Origin: Bradyrhizobium tropiciagri
Lineage (GTDB): Bacteria > Pseudomonadota > Alphaproteobacteria > Rhizobiales > Xanthobacteraceae
Assembly (NCBI RefSeq): GCF_018130545.1
Contig: NZ_JAFCKF010000001.1
Coordinates: forward strand, 434,001 to 498,000
Direction of reading: 5' to 3'
Length of the DNA: 64,000 bases
This document shows positions 1 to 7,905 of the stretch, piece after piece. Under the pieces are notes generated by a model. It saw only the letters and a program-made list of their open reading frames with translations. It made no database searches and was not told where the DNA came from. How positions within the stretch are numbered: the first letter of the stretch is position 1; every line of letters starts with the position of its first letter. The translations under genes and the position numbers were made by a program.

Positions 1-1344
1 GGCCATGATGGTCAGCGCCTCCTCGGTCACCGGCAGCAGGATGTGCTCGTCGGGAGCATGCTGCGAGCAGCCCGGATAGGAGTGCGGCACCCAGATCGTC
101 GGCAGGCCGAGGCCTTCCGAGAACACGTCGTTGGGCAGCGAGCCGCCGAAGTTCGGCAGCACCGCTGGCGCCTTGCCGGTGGTGGTGCGGATCGAGTTCG
201 CCGCCCAGTCGATCCACGGGCTGTCCATGTCGGTGCGCGAGGCGCCGAAGCGTTGCGCGCCCGAGACCTCGACCATCGGAAAGCCATTCTTGTGCAGATA
301 GTCGCGCACGCCGCCGATCACTTCGAGATACTTGGTGCCGACCACGAAGCGGAGCTGCAGCACCGCGTTCGCCTTGCCGGGGATCGCGTTCGCCGGCTTG
401 TCGATATTGCCCGACGACATCGCCAGCACTTCGAGTGTGTTCCAGGCATAGAGCCGCTCGGCCGCGGTCAGGCCCTCCTCGCCCCAATCTTCCGCCAGCT
501 GAGGTTCGTCTGCCGTCGGCTTGATCTCGACATCGGCAAGCGCGGCACGGACGCGGTTCGAGATCGGCGGCGGTTTGAGGATCTCGAGCTTCATGCGGCC
601 CTTGCCGTCGACCAGGCTCGCGATCGCGTTCACCAGGATCGTGGCGGGATTGGCGAGCACCCCGCCCCAATTGCCGGAATGGTTGCCGCCCTCGCGCAGA
701 TTGACGTCGAGATGGATGCGGTTGCCGCCGCGGCAGCCGAGGAAGATGGTCGGCCGCTCCACCGAGAGTCGCGGCCCGTCGGAGGCGATGAACAGATCGG
801 CCTTCAGCTCCTCGCGATGCGCCTCGCAGACCTCGCGCAGATCGGGCGAGCCGATCTCCTCGCCGGTCTCGATGATGAACTTGGCGTTGAAGCCGAGCTT
901 GCCGCCACGGGCCTGCTTCACCGCCCGCAGCGCGGCCATGTTGATCGAGTGCTGGCCCTTGTTGTCGGCGGTGCCGCGGCCGTAGACGCGGTCGCCCTTG
1001 ACCGTGGTCTGCCAGGGATTGAGCCCGTCGCGCCATTCGCCGACCATGCCGTCGACGACGTCGCCGTGCCCGTAGCTCAGCACGGTCGGCCGCGCCGCGT
1101 CTTCCTGGTAGTCGGCGATCAGATAGGGCCCGCGGCCGGTCGGCGACTCGATCAGCCTTGTCTTGAAATCGAGCTCGGCGAAGGCCGGTTGCAGATTCTC
1201 CACCAGATAGGCGCGCAGCGCATCGGCCTTGTCGGCATTCAGGCTCTCGGTCTGGTAGCCGACCCTGCGGTCGAGCTCCCTGAGGAACTGTCCCGATTGA
1301 AAATGCTCTCGCGCGTTTGCGATTGCGTCGGCCCGTGTCGCCAT
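1..1344 (-). CDS. M20 family metallopeptidase (ArgE/DapE/CPG2 type), 3' end cut by window
   Basis: A zinc peptidase or deacylase that hydrolyses a peptide or N-acyl amino acid; the substrate cannot be told. It starts at ATG 1344 and stays open for 448 codons to base 1, so the C-terminus lies outside the window. M20 motifs are all visible: YGHGDVVDG near residue 91 (metal His and Asp), GRGTADNKGQ near 122 (bridging Asp), ETGEEIGSP near 159 (general-base Glu then metal Glu) and HSGNWGG in the dimerisation/lid domain. There is no signal peptide, so it is probably cytosolic. It is divergent from the flavin monooxygenase gene at 1581. Family assignment is firm. Confidence 0.93.
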   Translation of the reverse strand, partial: MATRADAIANAREHFQSGQFLRELDRRVGYQTESLNADKADALRAYLVENLQPAFAELDFKTRLIESPTGRGPYLIADYQEDAARPTVLSYGHGDVVDGMVGEWRDGLNPWQTTVKGDRVYGRGTADNKGQHSINMAALRAVKQARGGKLGFNAKFIIETGEEIGSPDLREVCEAHREELKADLFIASDGPRLSVERPTIFLGCRGGNRIHLDVNLREGGNHSGNWGGVLANPATILVNAIASLVDGKGRMKLEILKPPPISNRVRAALADVEIKPTADEPQLAEDWGEEGLTAAERLYAWNTLEVLAMSSGNIDKPANAIPGKANAVLQLRFVVGTKYLEVIGGVRDYLHKNGFPMVEVSGAQRFGASRTDMDSPWIDWAANSIRTTTGKAPAVLPNFGGSLPNDVFSEGLGLPTIWVPHSYPGCSQHAPDEHILLPVTEEALTIMA

Positions 1345-1580
1345 GATTGTCCCTTCGTCCGGTCGTGTCTTGGCATGAACTCACCGGAACGCCGCGTCGC
1401 GCATCCGGATCATGCTTCTGGAGAGGCGCAACCTATCGGGATCGGCGCGCCACCGGAAGGGCGTGAATCGCGAATGGGCCTTGCCAAAACGTGGGAAGTC
1501 GCAACAAGTTGATGCAGGGATGCCCGGCATCCGGGCAGCGTTCGACGCGGCGCTCAAGCTTTTCGACCAAGGTTACGGCA

Positions 1581-2966
1581 ATGACAAAACAAATCCGGCT
1601 CAACGCCTTTGCCATGAACTGCGTGGCGCATCAGTCGCCGGGACTGTGGACCCATCCGCGCGATCGCACCAAGGACTACAACAGGCTGTCCTACTGGATC
1701 GATCTGGCGAAGACGCTGGAGCGCGGCCGGTTCGACGGGCTGTTCCTCGCCGATGTGCTCGGCGTCTACGACGTCTATGCCGGCAATCCGGATGCGGCGC
1801 TGCGCAACGCGGCGCAGACCCCGGCCAACGAGCCCTTGATGCTGATCCCGGCGATGGCCGCGGTGACCGAAAACCTCGGCTTCGGCGTCACCAGCAATCT
1901 GTCCTTCGAGCCGCCCTACCCGTTCGCGCGGCGGATGTCGACGCTCGATCACCTGACCAACGGCCGGGTCGGCTGGAACGTGGTGACCGGCTATCTCGAC
2001 AGTGCCGCGCGCGGCGCCGGCAAGGACAAGCAGACCGCGCATGACGACCGCTACGAGCTCGCCGACGAATATATGGAGCTGGTCTACAAGCTCTGGGAAG
2101 GCAGCTGGGAGGATGACGCCGCGATTCGTGACGTCGCACGCGGCATCTTCACGGATCCAAAGAAGGTGCATCGCGTGCAGCACGAGGGAGCCAACTACCG
2201 GCTCAACGCGATCCATCTGTCGGAGCCGTCGCCGCAGCGCACGCCGGTGCTCTACCAGGCCGGCACCTCGCCGCGCGGCCGGCAATTCGCCGCCGAGCAC
2301 GCCGAATGCGTATTCATGTCGGGACCGTCGGCCAAGGTGATCGGCCCGCGGGTGTCGGCGATCCGCGAGCTCGCCGCAGCAAAGGGCCGCAACGCAGCCG
2401 AGATCCTGATGTTCTCCATGATGTGCATCGTGGTGGCGCCGACCGAGGCCGAAGCGAAGGCGAAATACGCCGAGTATCGCAGCCATATCAGCCATGAGGG
2501 CGCGCTGGCGCTGATGTCGGGCTGGACCGGCGTCGACTTCTCGACCTATTCGCTCGACCAGGAGGTGCGGCACGTGCAAAACGACGCCGGACGCTCCGCG
2601 ATGGACAACGTCACCCGCGCCGACCCCGACCGGGTCTGGACCGTGCGTGAGGTCGCCGAGCATGTCGGCATCGGCGGCGCCGGCCCCGTGGTGGTCGGCA
2701 CGCCGGAGCAGGTCGCCGACAAGATCGAGCAATGGTTCGAGGACACCGACGTCGACGGCCTCAACGTCGCGTTCGCGATTTCGCCCGGCGATTTCGAGGA
2801 TATCGCCGACATGCTGGTGCCCGAACTCGTCAAGCGCGGCCGCTACAAGAAAGAGTATGCCAAGGGCACGCTGCGCGAGAAGCTGTTCGGCGAGGGACGT
2901 AGAAAGCTGAACGACACGCATCCGGCGAGCCGGTATCGCGTGAAGGGTAGCGCTGCGGCGGAGTGA
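1581..2966 (+). CDS. LLM-class flavin-dependent monooxygenase (NtaA/SnaA/DszA type)
   Basis: A 461-residue class C flavin monooxygenase of the bacterial-luciferase superfamily, the subgroup containing nitrilotriacetate and dibenzothiophene-sulfone monooxygenases. It would use FMNH2 supplied by a separate reductase to oxidise a small substrate, which is unknown. The hallmarks are the N-terminal barrel start (KQIRLNAFAMN), RFDGLFLADVLG, NGRVGWNVVTGYLDSAARG and SPQRTPVLYQAGTSPRGR. I chose ATG 1581, where similarity to the family begins and an AAGG lies about 8 bases upstream; the frame stays open back to 1491 but without family-like sequence. No flavin reductase gene is adjacent. Confidence 0.92.
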   Translation: MTKQIRLNAFAMNCVAHQSPGLWTHPRDRTKDYNRLSYWIDLAKTLERGRFDGLFLADVLGVYDVYAGNPDAALRNAAQTPANEPLMLIPAMAAVTENLGFGVTSNLSFEPPYPFARRMSTLDHLTNGRVGWNVVTGYLDSAARGAGKDKQTAHDDRYELADEYMELVYKLWEGSWEDDAAIRDVARGIFTDPKKVHRVQHEGANYRLNAIHLSEPSPQRTPVLYQAGTSPRGRQFAAEHAECVFMSGPSAKVIGPRVSAIRELAAAKGRNAAEILMFSMMCIVVAPTEAEAKAKYAEYRSHISHEGALALMSGWTGVDFSTYSLDQEVRHVQNDAGRSAMDNVTRADPDRVWTVREVAEHVGIGGAGPVVVGTPEQVADKIEQWFEDTDVDGLNVAFAISPGDFEDIADMLVPELVKRGRYKKEYAKGTLREKLFGEGRRKLNDTHPASRYRVKGSAAAE

Positions 2967-2990
2967 GCTGCGCTGTCATTGCCGATAGTC

Positions 2991-3092
2991 CCGTCATCCT
3001 GAGGAGCGCGAAGCGCGTCTCGAAGGATCGACGGCCACCGGCCGGGCCGCACATCCTTCGAGGCTCGCTCTGCTCGCACCTCAGGATGACGG
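2991..3092. repeat. Interspersed palindromic element, copy 1
   Basis: An intergenic element with perfect 14-base inverted ends (CCGTCATCCTGAGG at 2991-3004 and its complement at 3079-3092) and a GC-rich core containing CGACGGCCACCGGCCGGGCC. A second copy lies at 14006-14139. It sits between the 3' ends of convergent genes, so it could act as a bidirectional stem-loop. It resembles the REP-like palindromes that are abundant in Bradyrhizobium genomes (from memory). Confidence 0.8.
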
Positions 3093-3115
3093 TGAAAAAG
3101 TGAGTGCACAGCCGC

Positions 3116-4780
3116 TCAATTCACCGCATTGCTGACCATCACCTCGATCAACTTCGCGCCGGGGCGGCTGAACGCGGACTTCAGCACGCCCTTCAGCTCC
3201 TGCGGATCGGTGACCTTGATCGCCTCGAGCCCGAGCGAGCGGGCGACGCCGGTGAAATCGACCGGCGGATCGATGAAATCCATGCCGACATAATTGTCGT
3301 CGCCGTGGAAGGCGAGCAGGCGCTGCTTGATGATGCGGTAACCGCCATTGTTGACGATGACGAAGTTGAGCGGCAGTTTGTGGTTGGCCGCGGTCCACAG
3401 CGACTGGATCGAATACATCGACGAGCCGTCGCCGGAATAGCACACCACCGGACGCTCTGGATTGGCGAGGCTGACGCCGACCGCCGCCGGCAGGCCCCAG
3501 CCGATGCCGCCGGACGCCAGCGCGTGATAGCCGTAGCGGTCGCGATGCGCACGCAGCGCGATGATCTGCCGCGACGAGGTCAGGCCCTCGTCGACCAGGA
3601 TCGCGTGATCAGGCATCGCCTCGACGACCTGCAGCGCAAGCCAGTCCGGATCGATCGGCGAAGTGTGACTGGCCTTCGAGATCTGCTCGACCAGCGCCTT
3701 GCGCTTCGCGGCCCAGTTCTTCGGTGCAAGCGCCGCGAGGCCTTGCCTCGCGCGCGTCTCCAGCGCGCCACCACCCTGCTCCTTGAGCGCCGGCACCAGC
3801 GCGCACAGCGTTTCCTTGACGTCGGCCTTCACCGCGATCTCAGCGCCGTAGTTCCTGGCGAGATCATGGTCGACCAGGCCGACCTGCACGATCGAGAGCC
3901 CATCCGGCAGCGGATCGACCTCGCTATAGACCGACATCCGCAGCGGATCGCCGCCGAGCGCGATCAACAGATCATGCGGCGCCAGCACGTCGCGGGCGAC
4001 CTTTTGCAACCGCGCGATCGCGCCCATGAAGCTCGGGCTTTCGGAGAGGAAGTGCGAACCATAGGGCGTCGACGATTGCCAGGCCGGACAGCCCAGCGTC
4101 TCGGCCAGATCGGCGGCCTCGCGCAGCGCGTCGCTTTTAACGATCTCGTCGCCGACGATGATCACCGGACGCTCGGCCTTCAGGATGCGCGCGGCCAGCG
4201 CTTTCAGCGACTCCTCCGACGGCCGGACTCGCGTGTCGACCCGCGTGGCGCGGCCGAGCTCGATGCCGGCCTCTGCGTTGAGGATGTCGCCGGGCAGCGA
4301 GATGAACACCGGCCCGGTCGGCGGCGTGGTGGCGATCTTGGCCGCCCGGCGCACGATGCGCGGCAAGTCCTCCAGCCGCGTCACCTCGACCGCCCATTTC
4401 ACCAAGGGAGTGGCCATCTGCACCAGCGGGCCGTAGAGCACCGGCTCGGTCAGGCCGTGGCCCTGCTCCTGCTGGCCAGCGGTCAGGATCAGCGGCGTGC
4501 CGGTGAAGCTCGCATTGTAGAGCGAGCCCATCGCATTGCCGAGACCGGGCGCGACATGGACATTGCAGGCGACCAGCTTGCCCGAGGCGCGGCTGAAGCC
4601 GTCGGCCATCGCGACCACCAGGCTCTCCTGCATCGCCATCACATAGGTGAGATCGGGATGATCCTTGAGCGCATGCATGATCGGCAGTTCGGTGGTGCCG
4701 GGATTGCCAAACAGATGGGTGACGCCCTCATCCTTCAGCAACGCCAGAAAGGCCGAGCGGCCGGTAATGCGGTTCTTCAT
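3116..4780 (-). CDS. Thiamine-diphosphate-dependent enzyme, benzoylformate decarboxylase / acetolactate synthase-like
   Basis: A 554-residue ThDP enzyme that probably decarboxylates or ligates a 2-oxo acid. The three-domain order is visible: the N-terminal pyrimidine-binding domain with catalytic Glu52 in MAMQESLVVAMADG, a central domain from about 190, and a C-terminal pyrophosphate domain with GDGSSMYSIQSLW ending in FVIVNN. It is preceded by a good Shine-Dalgarno (TGGAGGGAAC) before ATG 4780. The opening (KNRITGRSAFLALLKDEGV...NPGTTELP) resembles benzoylformate decarboxylase (MdlC) more than catabolic AlsS. No mandelate-pathway partners are adjacent, so the substrate stays open. Confidence 0.88.
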   Translation of the reverse strand: MKNRITGRSAFLALLKDEGVTHLFGNPGTTELPIMHALKDHPDLTYVMAMQESLVVAMADGFSRASGKLVACNVHVAPGLGNAMGSLYNASFTGTPLILTAGQQEQGHGLTEPVLYGPLVQMATPLVKWAVEVTRLEDLPRIVRRAAKIATTPPTGPVFISLPGDILNAEAGIELGRATRVDTRVRPSEESLKALAARILKAERPVIIVGDEIVKSDALREAADLAETLGCPAWQSSTPYGSHFLSESPSFMGAIARLQKVARDVLAPHDLLIALGGDPLRMSVYSEVDPLPDGLSIVQVGLVDHDLARNYGAEIAVKADVKETLCALVPALKEQGGGALETRARQGLAALAPKNWAAKRKALVEQISKASHTSPIDPDWLALQVVEAMPDHAILVDEGLTSSRQIIALRAHRDRYGYHALASGGIGWGLPAAVGVSLANPERPVVCYSGDGSSMYSIQSLWTAANHKLPLNFVIVNNGGYRIIKQRLLAFHGDDNYVGMDFIDPPVDFTGVARSLGLEAIKVTDPQELKGVLKSAFSRPGAKLIEVMVSNAVN

Positions 4781-5011
4781 GTTCCCTCCAGGTCCGGCAG
4801 CGCGTTGGCCGACGGAACCACAGGAGATGACCAAAATTGCGCTGTCGGAGCAATCGAGCAGCCGGTCATGGCTGCATTCCGCAGGCGCGCAGGTGCGAAG
4901 TCCCGCACCAAAGATCGATTCAACCAAGCTTGATCGGTATTAAACCTGCGTAATGCGCCGAACCCGCTGCGGATTCATCGCCTCCAACGGATGTTGAAGG
5001 AGGTGATATTC

Positions 5012-5308
5012 ATGAAACTCGTTTCTGCATTTGCTGCCGTCGCCGCACTTGGCGGTGTTGCTGTCTCCAACACCCCCGCGTCTGCGACGCCAATTGATGT
5101 TCCAGCGGCCGGAGCCGTCGTCCCTGCCGGTTACATCTGCAACGAATGGGGCCGTTGCTGGCACCGCCACTACTACGGCGGCGGCTATTACCATCCGCAG
5201 TATTGGGGTGGTTATGGCGGCTGGCACCGGCACTACTGGCGTCACGGCTACCACTGGCGCCACTGGCATCGCTGGCCCCATCGGTACTACTCTTGGCACC
5301 GCTGGTGA
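5012..5308 (+). CDS. Small secreted His/Trp/Tyr/Gly-rich protein
   Basis: A 98-residue protein with a clear signal peptide (MKLVSAFAAVAALGGVAVS, Ala-rich cleavage region) and a mature part dominated by His, Trp, Tyr, Gly and Arg, with repeated H-W-R-H and Y-W-R-H motifs to the C-terminus. The start is fixed by a near-perfect AAGGAGGTGAT Shine-Dalgarno 7 bases before ATG 5012, and a strong hairpin terminator follows at once, so it is a highly translated monocistron. Similar small proteins are common in Bradyrhizobium and lack a proven role. Metal binding or envelope association is a guess from composition. Confidence 0.82.
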   Translation: MKLVSAFAAVAALGGVAVSNTPASATPIDVPAAGAVVPAGYICNEWGRCWHRHYYGGGYYHPQYWGGYGGWHRHYWRHGYHWRHWHRWPHRYYSWHRW

Positions 5309-5314
5309 GCGCTG

Positions 5315-5341
5315 AGGAAGGGGCTTCGGCCCCTTCCTTTT
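5315..5341 (+). terminator. Intrinsic terminator of the His/Trp-rich peptide gene
   Basis: A perfect 10-bp stem (AGGAAGGGGC at 5315-5324, paired with 5329-5338) closed by a TTCG tetraloop and followed by a run of T at 5338-5341. It begins six bases after the stop codon at 5306-5308. Confidence 0.9.
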
Positions 5342-5373
5342 CGAATGATGCGGCCGCATCGCCCGCGAACGCG

Positions 5374-5889
5374 CTAGAACATCCCCTCGCGCGCGCTGCG
5401 CTTCTTCTTTTTCGAGCGCTGCCAGACCACGCCGGGATAGCCTTTCAGCGGCACGAGCGGCTCGCCGGTGTAGGCCCATTCCTGCAATTCCTCGATCGCG
5501 ATGTGATAGAGCGGCTGCCGGCCGGTGCGCCCCGAGAACAGTGCGCGCGGGATGTTGACCATATGAGGTGACCGCGCGCGTTCGTAGCAAATCGGCGTGC
5601 CGCAATTGGCGCAGAAGCTGCGCGCGGTCTTGGTCGCAGCATCCTCGTAGCGCGACAGCTCGCTTTCGCCCTGGGTGATGCGGAAGCGCTTTTTCCAGCT
5701 GCCGACATAGGTGGCATAGACAGCGCCATGGGCACGACGGCTGGCCTGGGTGTGATCGTGCCAGGCCCAGCGCGCCGGCACGTCGATCTCGAACCGCACC
5801 TTGCCGCACAGGCATTGGCCGGCGGCCGGCTTCGCCAGCGCCACCGGTTTTGGCTTTTTGGTCGGCTCGAACTCGTCGTCCGGAAACAT
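5374..5889 (-). CDS. GFA-family (CENP-V/GFA domain) zinc protein
   Basis: A 171-residue protein with the Mss4-like zinc fold of glutathione-dependent formaldehyde-activating enzymes. Paired cysteine motifs are visible as QCLCGKVRFEI near residue 25 and SFCANCGTPICYE near 91, which supply the structural and catalytic zinc ligands of the family. The N-terminus (MFPDDEFEPTKKPKP) is polar and the C-terminus is very basic (RSKKKKRSAREG), which is unusual. Most GFA-domain proteins of this size have no proven activity, so formaldehyde detoxification should not be assumed. Confidence 0.87.
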   Translation of the reverse strand: MFPDDEFEPTKKPKPVALAKPAAGQCLCGKVRFEIDVPARWAWHDHTQASRRAHGAVYATYVGSWKKRFRITQGESELSRYEDAATKTARSFCANCGTPICYERARSPHMVNIPRALFSGRTGRQPLYHIAIEELQEWAYTGEPLVPLKGYPGVVWQRSKKKKRSAREGMF

Positions 5890-5910
5890 CGGGGTCGCTC
5901 CATTTGCACG

Positions 5911-5997
5911 CCGTCATTGCGAGGAGCGAAGCGACGAAGCAATCCATCTCTCCGCACCCGGGAGATATGGATTGCTTCGCTCCGCTCGCAATGACGG
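5911..5997. repeat. Palindromic element with CCGTCATTGCGAG ends
   Basis: Inverted ends of 13 bases (CCGTCATTGCGAG at 5911-5923 and the complement at 5985-5997), with nested inner arms around AAGCAATCCAT / ATGGATTGCTT. It lies between the GFA gene start and the 3' end of the Old Yellow Enzyme gene. It is a different family from the elements at 2991 and 13909. A spurious ORF beginning MDCFVASLLAMT runs through it. Confidence 0.8.
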
Positions 5998-6028
5998 GCG
6001 GAGTGATTGTAGCCCGGATGCGGCGAAG

Positions 6029-7156
6029 CTACGCCTGCGCCATCTCGTCGTGCTCGGGATAATCCGTGTAGCCCTTCTCCTCGCCGGCATAGAAGGTGGC
6101 GCGGTTGTACTTGGTCAAGGGATAGCCGCGTTGCAGCCGACGCGGCAGATCGGGGTTGGAGATGAAGTAGCGACCGAACGCGATCGCATCGGCATGGCCT
6201 TCCGCAATCGCGCTCGCGGCGCTGTCCCCGACGAAATTTCCTGCCGTGATCAGCACGCCGCTCCACATCGGACGGTACAGCACCATCGCCGACGGCACGT
6301 TCTGCCAATCGACCTCGGCGCGGCCGGTGCCCGAGGCGCGCGGTTCGATGAAATGCAGATAGGCGAGCCCGAATTTGTCCAGCGCCTTGATGGCGTGGCT
6401 GTAGAGCGGCATCGGGTCGGCCTCTCCGCTGCCGTTCGCGATGCCATAGGGCGAGAGCCGCACGCCGACGCGGTCGGCGCCCCACACCTCGGTCACCGCC
6501 TGCGCCACCTCCAGCAGGAAGCGGACACGGTTCTCGACCGAGCCGCCATACTGGTCGGTGCGCTGATTGCTGCGCGATTGCAGGAACTGCTCGATCAGAT
6601 AGCCATTGGCGCCATGGATCTCGACGCCGTCGAAGCCGGCGGCAAGCGCATTCTTCGCGCCCTGCCGGTAGGCCTCGACCATCAGCGCGACCTCATTGGT
6701 CTCGAGCGCGCGCGGCGTCTCGTAGTCGACCACCTTGCCGTCCGCCGTCATGCACTTGAATTCGGAGGGGATCGCGACCGCCGACGGCGCCACCGGCAGC
6801 GCACCGCCGGGCTGGAACGAGGAGTGCGAGACGCGGCCGACGTGCCAGAGCTGCAGGAAGATCAACCCGCCCTTGGCGTGCACGGCATCCACCACCTCGC
6901 GCCAGCCCGCGATCTGGGCCTCGCTGTAGATGCCGGGGACGCCGGGATTGCCGAAGCCGGTGGCAACCACCGGCGAGGCTTCCGCGATCAGCAGGCCGCC
7001 CGGCGTGGCGCGCTGCGCGTAATATTCCGCGTTCATCGGCCGCGGCGCGAGGCTCGGCCGCGCCGCCCGCATCCGCGTCAGCGGCGCCATCACGACGCGA
7101 TGCTTCAGCTCATAGGGACCGACCTTGAGCGGCGAAAACAGCGACCGAGAATTCAT
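6029..7156 (-). CDS. Old Yellow Enzyme family alkene reductase (NemA-like)
   Basis: A 375-residue FMN-dependent NAD(P)H oxidoreductase that reduces activated C=C bonds, and in related enzymes nitrate esters or N-ethylmaleimide. Seen in the sequence: the FMN-binding start LFSPLKVGPYELKHRVVMAPLTRMRA, the central HGANGYLIEQFLQSRSNQRTD with the substrate-binding His, YGGSVENRVRFLLEV, and the late phosphate-binding region IAFGRYFISNPDLPRRL. Length matches NemA. It is divergent from the ModE-type HTH gene at 7259, 102 bp away, and a CCCGT-N6-ACGGG inverted repeat at 7184-7199 lies between them, so co-regulation is possible but unproven. Confidence 0.93.
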   Translation of the reverse strand: MNSRSLFSPLKVGPYELKHRVVMAPLTRMRAARPSLAPRPMNAEYYAQRATPGGLLIAEASPVVATGFGNPGVPGIYSEAQIAGWREVVDAVHAKGGLIFLQLWHVGRVSHSSFQPGGALPVAPSAVAIPSEFKCMTADGKVVDYETPRALETNEVALMVEAYRQGAKNALAAGFDGVEIHGANGYLIEQFLQSRSNQRTDQYGGSVENRVRFLLEVAQAVTEVWGADRVGVRLSPYGIANGSGEADPMPLYSHAIKALDKFGLAYLHFIEPRASGTGRAEVDWQNVPSAMVLYRPMWSGVLITAGNFVGDSAASAIAEGHADAIAFGRYFISNPDLPRRLQRGYPLTKYNRATFYAGEEKGYTDYPEHDEMAQA

Positions 7157-7258
7157 ACCTACCCCGATTATTCTTTGTGATGTCCCGTTATCTCACGGGT
7201 TCATCTTGTTCGCAAAAGCAGGTAGTGGCAATCTACCGAACAGACTAGCAGGCTTGCC

Positions 7259-7642
7259 ATGTCGAAACAGAGCGCCACATTGCTCCCCTCATTGAGCGTC
7301 CGCATCGATCTCGATGCCGAAGACCGGATCGGACCGGGCAAGATCCTGCTGCTCGAGCAGATCAAGGAATGCGGCTCGATCTCGGCCGCCGGCCGCGCCA
7401 TGGACATGAGCTACAAGCGCGCCTGGGACCTGGTCGACGAGATCAACCGCATCTGCCGCCAGGCCGCGGTGGAGCGGCAGACCGGCGGCAAGAACGGCGG
7501 CGGCGCGGCGCTCACCCCGTTCGGGCTCTCCCTGGTGGCGCGCTACCGCAAGATCGAGCGCGATGCGGCGTCCGCCGTGCGCAAGGATCTCGAGGCGCTG
7601 CGCAGCGACATCGGCAAGCCGAAGAAGGCCGCCGGGCGGTAA
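7259..7642 (+). CDS. Stand-alone ModE-type winged-helix DNA-binding protein
   Basis: A 127-residue protein corresponding to the N-terminal LysR-like winged helix of the molybdate regulator ModE. Visible features are RIGPGKILLLEQIKECGSIS, then AAGRAMDMSYKRAWDLVDEIN (recognition helix), then GGKNGGGAALTPFGLSLVARY (wing). The C-terminal molybdate-binding TOBE/Mop domains are absent, so it cannot sense molybdate the way E. coli ModE does. Proteins of this short form are usually annotated as molybdate-responsive LysR-family regulators. Other molybdenum-linked genes lie at 13333 and 24-27 kb, but not next door. Confidence 0.88.
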   Translation: MSKQSATLLPSLSVRIDLDAEDRIGPGKILLLEQIKECGSISAAGRAMDMSYKRAWDLVDEINRICRQAAVERQTGGKNGGGAALTPFGLSLVARYRKIERDAASAVRKDLEALRSDIGKPKKAAGR

Positions 7643-7905
7643 GGGCAAGGCCGTCGCAGGGACGCGTTGCGAAAATAATCGAAAACAACCCCATGCAAAG
7701 TAGCCGGCGGCGGCCGGCACCGCAGCTTGACACGTCGGGCAACTCAGGGATATTCTTCTAATATTCCGAAATCATGCGGGTATTGGCGTGAGGGGCTTCC
7801 CTCCGCGGGCGCGCCGATCGTTGAGACCTGTGCCCCCTCACCCGCCGCGCAAGGGCGCGGCGACCTCTCCCCGCAAACGGGGAGAGGTGAAGCAGCGAGC
7901 GGGCC
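7643..7905. other. Intergenic region with a CCCCTCACCC / GGGGAGAGG repeat
   Basis: 263 bases between the 3' ends of the ModE-type gene and the aldehyde dehydrogenase. The distal part (7824-7894) is an interspersed element of the type CCCCTCACCC...CCTCTCCCC...GGGGAGAGG, related to the one at 24066-24215. The proximal part is noncoding, and I see no recognisable gene or RNA in it. Confidence 0.6.

Noticed and set aside
43-1512. Long plus-strand open frame antisense to the M20 peptidase gene
   Set aside because: It is Arg/His/Ala/Asp-rich with no domain; the opposite strand encodes a clear peptidase. High GC keeps the antisense frame open.
3104-4933. 609-codon plus-strand frame across the ThDP enzyme gene
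   Set aside because: Antisense shadow with low-complexity composition; the minus strand has full ThDP motifs and a Shine-Dalgarno.
4940-5947. 335-codon minus-strand frame containing MDCFVASLLAMT
   Set aside because: It runs through a palindromic repeat, antisense to the His/Trp-rich gene and out of frame with the GFA gene. The MDCFVASLLAMT start is a known by-product of this repeat type.
7184-7199. CCCGT-TATCTC-ACGGG as a ModE operator
   Set aside because: Short 5-base arms and no match to the ModE box; mentioned only as a weak palindrome between the Old Yellow Enzyme and ModE-type genes.
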